The notes under the pieces: generated by a model
What the model was told of the DNA's origin: nothing
Seen by the model: only the letters and a program-made list of their open reading frames with translations
Database searches by the model: none
Shown here: piece by piece, positions 8,816 through 15,399 of the stretch
Layout: each line of letters starts with the position of its first letter
How positions within the stretch are numbered: position 1 is the stretch's first letter
Origin: JAZNSB01 sp045590955
GTDB taxonomy: Bacteria; Pseudomonadota; Alphaproteobacteria; RF32; CAG-239
Assembly (NCBI GenBank): GCA_045590955.1
Contig: JAZNSB010000018.1
Location: 1 to 15,399 of the forward strand
Direction: 5' to 3'
DNA: 15,399 nucleotides
Program-made: the position numbers and the translations under genes

Positions 8816-9832
8816 ATGGTAGTTCGCGTAGCTATTAACGGATATGGTAGAATTGGCAGATTGACCCACAGAGCAATGGTTGAATCTGGCAGAACAGATA
8901 TTGAATTGGTTGCAATTAACGACTTGGGTAGCCCTTCAGCAAACGCTCATTTGTTGAAATATGACTCAGTTCACGGTCGTTTTAATGCAGACATTAAAGC
9001 AGATGAAACATCTATTACTGTTAACGGTCACAGCGTAAAAGTATTTGCCGAAAAAGATCCTCTTAACCTTCCATGGAAAGAATTGGATATTGATGTTGTA
9101 ATGGAATGCACAGGCTTGTTTACTTCAAAAGAAAAAGCATCATTACACCTGCAAGCAGGTGCAAAACAAGTTTTGGTATCTGCTCCGGCAAAAGGCGCAG
9201 ACAAAACAATCGTATTTGGTGTAAACCAAAACACATTAACAAAAGACGACTTGGTAGTATCAAATGCATCTTGCACAACCAACTGCTTGGCTCCTGTAGC
9301 TTACGTTTTGAACAAAAAATTTGGCATCACCAGAGGTTATATGACAACAATTCACTCATATACCGGAGACCAAAGAACATTAGACATTGTTCACTTAAAA
9401 GACCCATATCGTGGTCGTGCAGCAGCCCTTTCTATGATTCCTACATCAACAGGCGCAGCAAAAGCTGTTGGGTTGGTATTGCCTGAATTGGCCGGCAAAT
9501 TAGACGGTTCTGCAGTTAGAGTTCCAACACCAAACGTATCATTGGTAGATTTGTGCTGTGATATGAATGTAAACGTTACTGCAGAAGAAGTTAATGCAGC
9601 TATTAAAGAAGCCGCAGAAGGAGAACTCAAAGGAACATTGGCATACAACGAAGAGCCTTTGGTATCCTCAGACTTTAACGGTATTGCAGACACATCAATT
9701 TTTGATGCAACACAAACAAAAGTTATTGACGGCAACTTCTTAAGAATTGTTTCTTGGTATGACAACGAATGGGGTTTCTCTAACAAAATGAGTGACACAG
9801 CCGTTGCCATGGCAAAAGCTTTTAGAGGCTAA
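8816..9832 (+). CDS. gap: Glyceraldehyde-3-phosphate dehydrogenase, type I
   Basis: GAPDH oxidises glyceraldehyde-3-phosphate to 1,3-bisphosphoglycerate using NAD(P). The 338 residues carry the nucleotide-binding start VAINGYGRIGR (4-14), the catalytic motif SNASCTTN with Cys153, the active-site His180 (TTIHSYTGDQ), RAAALSMIPTSTGAAKAVG (201-219) and the C-terminal WYDNEWGFSNKM. The region before RAAALSM reads LDIVHLKDPYRGR, one residue longer than the familiar LDxxHKDLYRAR, and has Ile-Val where strictly NAD-specific enzymes often have Leu-Pro. Coenzyme preference therefore cannot be assigned from sequence. It is followed by a strong terminator and then pgk, which catalyses the next glycolytic step. 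Confidence 0.96.
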   Translation: MVVRVAINGYGRIGRLTHRAMVESGRTDIELVAINDLGSPSANAHLLKYDSVHGRFNADIKADETSITVNGHSVKVFAEKDPLNLPWKELDIDVVMECTGLFTSKEKASLHLQAGAKQVLVSAPAKGADKTIVFGVNQNTLTKDDLVVSNASCTTNCLAPVAYVLNKKFGITRGYMTTIHSYTGDQRTLDIVHLKDPYRGRAAALSMIPTSTGAAKAVGLVLPELAGKLDGSAVRVPTPNVSLVDLCCDMNVNVTAEEVNAAIKEAAEGELKGTLAYNEEPLVSSDFNGIADTSIFDATQTKVIDGNFLRIVSWYDNEWGFSNKMSDTAVAMAKAFRG

Positions 9833-9843
9833 TAATTTTATTG

Positions 9844-9882
9844 CAAATCCTCCCGCACTTTAGGGGGGATTTGTTTTTTTTT
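9844..9882 (+). terminator. Intrinsic terminator between gap and pgk
   Basis: An 11-bp stem (CAAATCCTCCC at 9844-9854 with GGGGGGATTTG at 9863-9873, one T-G wobble) with an 8-base loop is followed by nine T (9874-9882). It starts 11 bases after the gap stop codon. The pgk ribosome site AAAGGA (9886-9891) begins only 3 bases after the T-run, leaving no room for a separate pgk promoter downstream of the hairpin. Confidence 0.88.
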
Positions 9883-9899
9883 ACTAAAGGAAATAAAAA

Positions 9900-11108
9900 A
9901 TGGAATATAAAACAATTGAAGATTTAGGAGACATTAACAACAAGGTTGTAATGCTCCGTGCAGACTTAAACGTTCCTGTTGATGAAAATTTAAAAGTTAC
10001 AAATACTGCGCGCATTGACAGAACGGTTCCAACCATCAAAGAATTGATGGCAAAGGGTGCAAAAGTTATTGTAATATCACACTTTGGCCGTCCTGAAGGC
10101 TTTGGAGATATGAAAAACTCATTGTCACATGTTGCTCCTGAGCTTGAAAAAGCATTAGGGCATAAAGTAACATTTGTAGAAGATTGTATTGGCCCTAAAG
10201 TTGCAGAAGCCGTTGCCAATATGCAATCTGACGAAGTTTTGTTGTTGGAAAATCTTCGCTTTTACAAAGAAGAAAGCAAAGGTGATGAAGCTTTTGCTCA
10301 AGAATTGGTAAAACCAACTGATTTTTATGTAACAGACGCATTTTCAACAGCTCACAGAGCACATGCGTCAATGGTGGCTGCCGTTAAACAAAGACCGGCA
10401 GCATTTGGCAGATTAATGCAAGAAGAAGTTGATGCTTTAACAAGAGGTCTTAACAACCCTCAAAAACCTTTAATGGCTGTTGTTGGCGGTTCAAAAGTAT
10501 CTACAAAGTTAGACTTGCTCAACAATTTGGTTAAGAAAGTAGATAAACTTGTTATTGCCGGCGGAATGGCCCATACATTTATGAAGGCTTCAGGCATTGA
10601 AGGCTTAACAGACAAAAACTCTTTGGTTCAAGAAGATATGATTGAAACATCTAAAGAAATCATGGCCACAGCCAAAGCTAACGGTTGTGAGATTATATTG
10701 CCGTTAGACGTTGTTTTGGCCGCAGAATTTAAGGCAGAAGCAACACACATGACAGTAGATGTAACGGCAATTCCTGACAACGGATGGACATTGATGGACG
10801 TTGGACCAAAATCTGTTGCACAAATCAAGTCAAAACTTGACGAATGTAAAACACTTGTATGGAACGGTCCGTTGGGTGTTTTTGAAATGCCTCCTTTTGA
10901 TACAGGCACAAATCAGGTAGCTCAATATGCGGCTTTACTTACAGAACAAGGCAAGTTATTGAGCGTTGCCGGTGGTGGAGATACAGTGTCAGCTTTGGCA
11001 CATGCCGGAGTAGAAAAGAAATTTTCATACATTTCTACGGCAGGCGGAGCCTTCTTGGAATGGATGGAAGGAAAAGAACTTCCAGGAGTTGCTGTATTAA
11101 AGAAATAA
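9900..11108 (+). CDS. pgk: Phosphoglycerate kinase
   Basis: Pgk transfers phosphate from 1,3-bisphosphoglycerate to ADP, the reaction after GAPDH. The 402 residues show the complete two-domain enzyme: ADLNVP (21-26), Arg38 in TARIDRT, HFGRP (61-65) and DAFSTAHRAHAS (147-157 region) in the substrate domain; VVGGSKVSTK (195-203), WNGPLGVFE (321-329), GGGDT (358-362) and STAGGA (379-384) in the nucleotide domain. The length is slightly above E. coli Pgk (387) and normal for alphaproteobacteria. The Shine-Dalgarno is AAAGGA, 8 bases before the ATG. With the gap terminator immediately upstream, expression should depend on read-through from gap or on a promoter inside gap. Confidence 0.97.
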   Translation: MEYKTIEDLGDINNKVVMLRADLNVPVDENLKVTNTARIDRTVPTIKELMAKGAKVIVISHFGRPEGFGDMKNSLSHVAPELEKALGHKVTFVEDCIGPKVAEAVANMQSDEVLLLENLRFYKEESKGDEAFAQELVKPTDFYVTDAFSTAHRAHASMVAAVKQRPAAFGRLMQEEVDALTRGLNNPQKPLMAVVGGSKVSTKLDLLNNLVKKVDKLVIAGGMAHTFMKASGIEGLTDKNSLVQEDMIETSKEIMATAKANGCEIILPLDVVLAAEFKAEATHMTVDVTAIPDNGWTLMDVGPKSVAQIKSKLDECKTLVWNGPLGVFEMPPFDTGTNQVAQYAALLTEQGKLLSVAGGGDTVSALAHAGVEKKFSYISTAGGAFLEWMEGKELPGVAVLKK

Positions 11109-11128
11109 TAAAGCAAAACACCAAAATT

Positions 11129-11158
11129 AAATGCCCTTAACTTTAAGGGCATTTTTTT
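11129..11158 (+). terminator. Intrinsic terminator after pgk
   Basis: AAATGCCCTTAA (11129-11140) pairs with TTAAGGGCATTT (11143-11154), the innermost A-T pairs probably staying open as the loop, and the T-run extends to 11158. It lies 20 bases after the pgk stop codon. Confidence 0.9.
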
Positions 11159-11169
11159 ATAGAAAAAAC

Positions 11170-11197
11170 TTGTTTTTTTGTCTAAATATGCTATACT
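11170..11197 (+). promoter_or_regulatory. Promoter of the 581-residue orphan gene
   Basis: TTGTTT (11170-11175) and TATACT (11192-11197) are 16 bases apart, with TGC immediately before the -10 box (extended -10). The predicted start is near 11204, giving a leader of about 23 bases that contains the ribosome site GGGAGA (11215-11220). Confidence 0.65.
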
Positions 11198-11226
11198 TTA
11201 GATAATTATAAAATGGGAGATTTAAA

Positions 11227-12972
11227 ATGACCTTGCCTGTTGCTTTTAATTATGAAATTAAAAATAATGCACCATTTGACAGTTTGAAAGATAATCTTAG
11301 CCAAGCATTGAATGGGAAACATATAGATACATCTGGATTTGTAGAAGATATTACTGATAATAACGGCAATCCCGCTATCAGGGTTTGGTTGACGGAAGAG
11401 CCATTTTCAAATTTTCCGATTCATATATATAACGGTAATATAGAGCTTGATGTTGAAAATCTCTCAGAAGATAAAATGGAAATGATTATAGATTTGCTCA
11501 CACGTGCCGGTATTTATAATTTTAGTGTTAGAGGATATCAACCAACAGCAGACGGGATTGCTCCAAAAGGTGGTAATAAAAACAATGTAGATTGGGACAA
11601 ACGCAGATTATTTGCTTCTCACCTTTATTGGCGCAACGTTGCAGAAGAAAAAGGAAAATTAGGAGCAACATTTTTGCGTGTTACAGGTCATGAGCATTCA
11701 GACAAAGCAACTGCAAAATTTAAGGAAGAAAAATTTATTGAAGCCTCAGTAAAAAGATTGTTACTTGCCGGATATCCGGAAGGTAATTATAAAAGAAAAA
11801 CGTTTAGGGATGGATGGACCGTTTTTACCTGTTACAGTAATCCAAATGACATGAAAAAAGATGGAGAGGTTGAACTGAATGTAAATAAAAGATCTCTTTG
11901 GGATTTGTTAGAAAATCCTCCTGAAGCAAAATTTACTCATAAAGTGCGTGTTGGCGTAAGAAGAACAGGTAATTCTTTACAGTTTTTTATAGATACCCCT
12001 CCGGGAAGTGGATTTGACGTAAAAATGTTCAAGCAAATGTTGGCAACTTTACAGGCAAACGGATATAATTACATCAGATTACCTGATTTTGTTTTAACCC
12101 AGTCAGGGGATGTATGGAAAGCCTGCGGAGCCAGATTAATTGTTCCAAGAGGCGTTGGATGGGGCAGAGATGAAGCCACCACAATGATGAAAGAAGCTTT
12201 GAACCAGCCCAAGTCAGATAAAGAAAAAAGAGATTTTTTGGGCAGACTTGTTAAAGAGCTGGAAAAGAAAAATCCTACAGACTCTGAAACCTTGCTTACA
12301 ATTCAGGAAATCAAAACAAAGATGACAGAGCTTGTATCTGAAAAGGGAATGAGCAAAACAGAAGTAGAACTCATTAGACCAAAGCTTGTGACTTTGACAG
12401 TACAGATGGATAAAACACTTAAACATCTGACTGACGGCAATCCAAAAGTAACAGAAAAAATTGCTATGCATCGTTTGTATAATGAGATGATGAATGAAGT
12501 GTATGCTTCTTTAGACAACCCAACAACGGCAGAAAAGATAGAAATTAATGGACAACAATTAAATTATGTTGAAGCATTAAAAACTTTTGGCTGGAAAGCG
12601 GTTGTTGAGACATTGTTTACAAAAGAGAAGCTTCAACAGGAAACCGAAAAAGTTAAAGAAGAAATATTAAATCAATATAAAGAGCGCCTTGATGACAATG
12701 ACTACACTGAAGGGGGAGATGAATATAAAAGGCAGCAAGATAGAGATTTAAAAGAGATTATTGATACTTTGCGAGAAACAGAAAAAAGCAATAACATATC
12801 AATGTGTGACTGTTTAAAAGATGATTTTGGTATTGAATTACGCCCTGTCCATCTTACGGAAACTATACCTTTACGAGTTAAAGAAGTAGAGAGCTGGAGG
12901 TCGGCAGGTACTGCCAGGTCCAACAATGGGATGACAGCGAATAATTTAAGGCAGGGACGTCCTATGAATTAA
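11227..12972 (+). CDS. Large soluble protein of unknown function (orphan)
   Basis: I recognise no family in this 581-residue protein. It has no signal peptide and no membrane segment, so it is probably cytoplasmic. The first 310 residues look like a mixed alpha/beta fold; distinctive segments are RLFASHLYWRNVAEEKGKLG (127-146), KRKTFRDGWTVFTCYSNP (189-206) and VLTQSGDVWKACGARLIVPR (289-308). From about 313 the protein is charged and helical, with likely coiled-coil pieces (about 330-375 and 463-520), and it ends in a short polar tail rich in Arg, Asn and Ser. Segments near 71-102, 168-200 and 249-285 share a strand-helix-Gly-strand look that may be a repeated unit. It is a stand-alone gene with an extended -10 promoter, a good ribosome site and its own terminator, between pgk and glgP. 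Base use resembles its neighbours, so recent transfer is not evident. Confidence 0.85.
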   Translation: MTLPVAFNYEIKNNAPFDSLKDNLSQALNGKHIDTSGFVEDITDNNGNPAIRVWLTEEPFSNFPIHIYNGNIELDVENLSEDKMEMIIDLLTRAGIYNFSVRGYQPTADGIAPKGGNKNNVDWDKRRLFASHLYWRNVAEEKGKLGATFLRVTGHEHSDKATAKFKEEKFIEASVKRLLLAGYPEGNYKRKTFRDGWTVFTCYSNPNDMKKDGEVELNVNKRSLWDLLENPPEAKFTHKVRVGVRRTGNSLQFFIDTPPGSGFDVKMFKQMLATLQANGYNYIRLPDFVLTQSGDVWKACGARLIVPRGVGWGRDEATTMMKEALNQPKSDKEKRDFLGRLVKELEKKNPTDSETLLTIQEIKTKMTELVSEKGMSKTEVELIRPKLVTLTVQMDKTLKHLTDGNPKVTEKIAMHRLYNEMMNEVYASLDNPTTAEKIEINGQQLNYVEALKTFGWKAVVETLFTKEKLQQETEKVKEEILNQYKERLDDNDYTEGGDEYKRQQDRDLKEIIDTLRETEKSNNISMCDCLKDDFGIELRPVHLTETIPLRVKEVESWRSAGTARSNNGMTANNLRQGRPMN

Positions 12973-12983
12973 TTTTTCTTCAT

Positions 12984-13018
12984 AAAAAACCTCCGGAAAA
13001 CCGGAGGTTTTATTTTTT
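12984..13018. terminator. Bidirectional intrinsic terminator (orphan gene / glgP)
   Basis: AAAACCTCCGG (12986-12996) pairs perfectly with CCGGAGGTTTT (13001-13011) around an AAAA loop. A T-run at 13013-13018 serves the plus-strand orphan gene and the A-run at 12984-12989 serves glgP on the minus strand. It lies 11 bases after the orphan stop and 5 bases beyond the glgP stop. Confidence 0.92.
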
Positions 13019-15399
13019 ATACCGCTTTTACATTCCAAATGTTTTTAGCATATTCGCTTACAGACCTATCAGAAGAAAAATATCCAATTCTTGCAACATT
13101 CATAATTGCCATTTTGGCCCATTTTTCTTTGTTTGTAAAGTCTTCTGCCGCCTGTTCGCAAGCATCTCTAAATGCCGGCAAATCTTTTAAGATGAAATAA
13201 AAGTCTCTGTTCAACAGTTCTTCATAAATCAGCTTAAATATAAGTACATAATCTTTTTCGCAGAACATATTGGAATTTAATGTATTTAATATACGCTGTA
13301 AATAGTTAGAGTTTTCATATTCTTCTCTGGGGTTATAAGAATTATTTGCTCTAATCTGCTTAATTTCTTCATCATGCAAGCCAAACAAATAGAAGTTATC
13401 TTGTCCCACGGCATCATAAATTTCAATGTTTGCACCATCATATGTACCCACGGTCAAAGCTCCGTTTAAGGCAAACTTCATATTAGATGTTCCGCTGGCT
13501 TCATATCCGGCTGTAGAACTCTGAATAGATACATCTGTTGCCGGAATAAGTTTTTCTGCCAAAGATACTTTATAATCAGGAATAAATACCACTTTTATCA
13601 TATCATTTACGGCAGGATCTTTATTAACCACATCAGCCACATTGTTGATTAATTTAATTACCAATTTTGCAAATTTATAAGACGGAGCGGCTTTGCCGGC
13701 AAAAATATAAGTCTTTTTTACTTTTGGCTTAAAGTTATCTCGGGTAATTGCCAAATATTCTCCGATTATTTCCAAAATGGTCATCAGTTGTCTTTTATAT
13801 TCGTGAATTCGTTTTGCGTGAACAATAAACATGCTCTTCGGATCTACCGTTACACCGGTTGTTTTATGAATAATTTGCGCCAATTGTTCCTTGTTATGTC
13901 TTTTAATTTTTGCAAATTCATTAACAAAAGACTTGTCGTTTACAAAATCTTCAATTTCTTCCAAATTATCTAAATTTGTAACCCAAGATTCGCCGATTTT
14001 AGAGCTTATCAGCTCTGCTAAATTAGTGTTAGCATGCAAAAGCCATCTTCTTGGTGTAATACCGTTTGTAACGTTTGTAAATTTTTCCGGCCATAGTTCA
14101 TAAAATTCCGGCACCAAAGAAGTTGTAATCAAGCCGGAGTGAATTTTTGCCACACCATTTACCTTAAATGAAGCAACAATAGCCAAATTTGCCATTCTGA
14201 TAATCTGATTGTCGCCTTCACCGGAAACAATAGAAACTTTTGAAAGTTTTGCCTCATCATTTCCAAATTTTGCTCTTGCTTCAATCATAAATCTTCTGTT
14301 GATTTCATAGATAATCTGTAAATGTCTGGGCAACATAAATCTAAATATTCTGGCAGGCCATGTTTCCAAAGATTCCGGCAACAAAGTGTGGTTGGTATAA
14401 GCAAAAGTTTTTGTTACAATATCCCAAGCTGTATTCCATGGTTGTCCATGAACGTCCACCAACAACCTCATCATTTCTGCAATTGCAATTGAAGGGTGAG
14501 TATCATTTAATTGAATACAAGCATATTCCGGAAGCTTTTTCAAATCGTTGCTTTTTTCAAAAAATCTGCGCAAAATATCTTGCACTGCACAAGCGGCAAA
14601 GAAGTATTCTTGTTTCAATCTTAATGTTTTTCCGGATTCAATGGCGTCAGATGGATACAACACTTTAGAAATGTTTTCTGTTTCAATTTTTTCTTTTACG
14701 GCTTCCATATAACCGCCATCATTAAATATATTAATATCTAATTCGTCGTCGGTTTTTGCAGAAAAAAGTCTCAAATAGTTTACAGATTTTCCGGCATATC
14801 CCACAATTGGAAAATCATAGGGCAAGCCGTAAATTGTTTGAGTGTTCATCCAAACATAGTGGTCTTCACCTTTTTCATCTTTAAAAATTTCTACATTTCC
14901 GTTTATCGGAATTTTAACTGTTCTGTCTCTTCTTGGGAACTGCCAAGGAGAATACTCTGCCAACCAACTGTCGGCTTGTTCAATTTGATAACCGTTCTCA
15001 AATTTTTGTTTAAATAGGCCAAAATTATAGTTTATTCCATATCCAAATCCGGGAATTCCCAGCGAAGCCATAGAGTCTAAATAACAAGCAGCCAATCTTC
15101 CCAAGCCACCATTACCTAAGGCAGGATCATATTCCGTATCAAAAATTTCTTCTATTGTAAATTTGGGCATTCCTTCAATTTTGATATCTTTAATTATTTC
15201 AAACAAGCCAAGATTGTGCAGATTGTTTTCCAAAGATCTTCCTAATAAATACTCAATGGATAAATAATAAATTCTCTTTGAATTATGTTTGTTATATCTG
15301 GCAATTGTTTCATACATTTTATCCATGGCAAATTCACGCACAGCCAAAGCAATTACCGTAAAGGCCTCTTCTTTGGTAATTTCGCATGTGCGCTTACCT
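13017..15399 (-). CDS. glgP: Glycogen/starch/alpha-glucan phosphorylase, 5' end outside window
   Basis: GlgP releases glucose-1-phosphate from alpha-1,4-glucans with pyridoxal phosphate (PLP). The frame stays open to the right edge: 793 residues are visible, and the first ones (GKRTCEITKEEAF...) match the region about 20-40 residues into typical phosphorylases, so only a short N-terminus is missing. An apparent start at 15347 is an internal TTG and should not be used. Visible motifs include RIYYLSIEYLLGRSLENNL, DPALGNGGLGRLAACYLDS, IQLNDTHPSIAIAEMMRLL, VHAKRIHEYKRQL and the cofactor site EASGTSNMKFALNGALTVGT, whose Lys (codon 13478-13476) should bind PLP. Ser replaces the more usual second Gly of GTGNMK. 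No other glycogen gene is seen; any partners would lie beyond the right edge. Confidence 0.95.
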   Translation of the reverse strand, partial: GKRTCEITKEEAFTVIALAVREFAMDKMYETIARYNKHNSKRIYYLSIEYLLGRSLENNLHNLGLFEIIKDIKIEGMPKFTIEEIFDTEYDPALGNGGLGRLAACYLDSMASLGIPGFGYGINYNFGLFKQKFENGYQIEQADSWLAEYSPWQFPRRDRTVKIPINGNVEIFKDEKGEDHYVWMNTQTIYGLPYDFPIVGYAGKSVNYLRLFSAKTDDELDINIFNDGGYMEAVKEKIETENISKVLYPSDAIESGKTLRLKQEYFFAACAVQDILRRFFEKSNDLKKLPEYACIQLNDTHPSIAIAEMMRLLVDVHGQPWNTAWDIVTKTFAYTNHTLLPESLETWPARIFRFMLPRHLQIIYEINRRFMIEARAKFGNDEAKLSKVSIVSGEGDNQIIRMANLAIVASFKVNGVAKIHSGLITTSLVPEFYELWPEKFTNVTNGITPRRWLLHANTNLAELISSKIGESWVTNLDNLEEIEDFVNDKSFVNEFAKIKRHNKEQLAQIIHKTTGVTVDPKSMFIVHAKRIHEYKRQLMTILEIIGEYLAITRDNFKPKVKKTYIFAGKAAPSYKFAKLVIKLINNVADVVNKDPAVNDMIKVVFIPDYKVSLAEKLIPATDVSIQSSTAGYEASGTSNMKFALNGALTVGTYDGANIEIYDAVGQDNFYLFGLHDEEIKQIRANNSYNPREEYENSNYLQRILNTLNSNMFCEKDYVLIFKLIYEELLNRDFYFILKDLPAFRDACEQAAEDFTNKEKWAKMAIMNVARIGYFSSDRSVSEYAKNIWNVKAV

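Noticed and set aside
9391..9810. Minus-strand 139-codon open frame inside gap
   Set aside because: Shadow of the gap coding sequence; no ribosome site or recognisable domain.
15345..15347. Start codon of glgP at 15347
   Set aside because: The codon is TTG inside a conserved stretch; the frame continues upstream to the window edge with residues that fit the family N-terminus.

Overview
The window is an ordinary-looking stretch of chromosome from an AT-rich bacterium that I infer to be an alphaproteobacterium. The reasons are a zinc-ribbon (MJ0042-type) membrane protein divergent from ftsE-ftsX and a YdcF-like gene (an arrangement I associate with Alphaproteobacteria), the form of the FtsE, GAPDH and GlgP motifs, and the coding style. 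The low G+C would fit host-associated or gut lineages such as the uncultured RF32-type alphaproteobacteria. That last placement is a guess from memory and was not tested. I see no mobile element, phage, CRISPR array, rRNA or tRNA, and no gene-free gap longer than 300 bases.

Layout. Positions 1-1941 (minus strand) hold a tightly overlapped ftsE > ftsX > YdcF-like gene run, cut by the left edge. Positions 2049-3620 (plus) hold the divergently read zinc-ribbon protein, which carries a 54-residue Pro-Glu repeat, one membrane segment and a DUF3426-like outer domain. It ends at a symmetrical terminator shared with a convergent GNAT acetyltransferase (3656-4093, minus). Divergent from the GNAT gene is lepA (elongation factor 4), with a clear promoter. 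lepA meets a hypothetical gene tail to tail with a 4-base overlap. A small cysteine-rich lipoprotein gene then starts divergently and leads directly into argS. Next come gap and pgk, two consecutive glycolytic genes separated by a strong intrinsic terminator. A 581-residue protein of unknown function follows as a stand-alone gene with its own promoter and terminator. Last is glycogen phosphorylase on the minus strand, cut by the right edge.

How the genes relate. FtsEX is the membrane ABC complex that controls cell-wall hydrolysis at the division septum, and the YdcF-like protein belongs to an envelope-associated family, so the left third is an envelope/division cluster. LepA and ArgS serve translation. 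Gap and Pgk catalyse consecutive steps of lower glycolysis, and GlgP feeds glucose-1-phosphate from glycogen towards the same pathway, so the right part is biased to carbon metabolism. The most unexplained item is the 581-residue orphan. The zinc-ribbon/PE-repeat protein, the inverted repeat embracing the gap promoter, and the terminator placed directly in front of the pgk ribosome site also deserve a second look.
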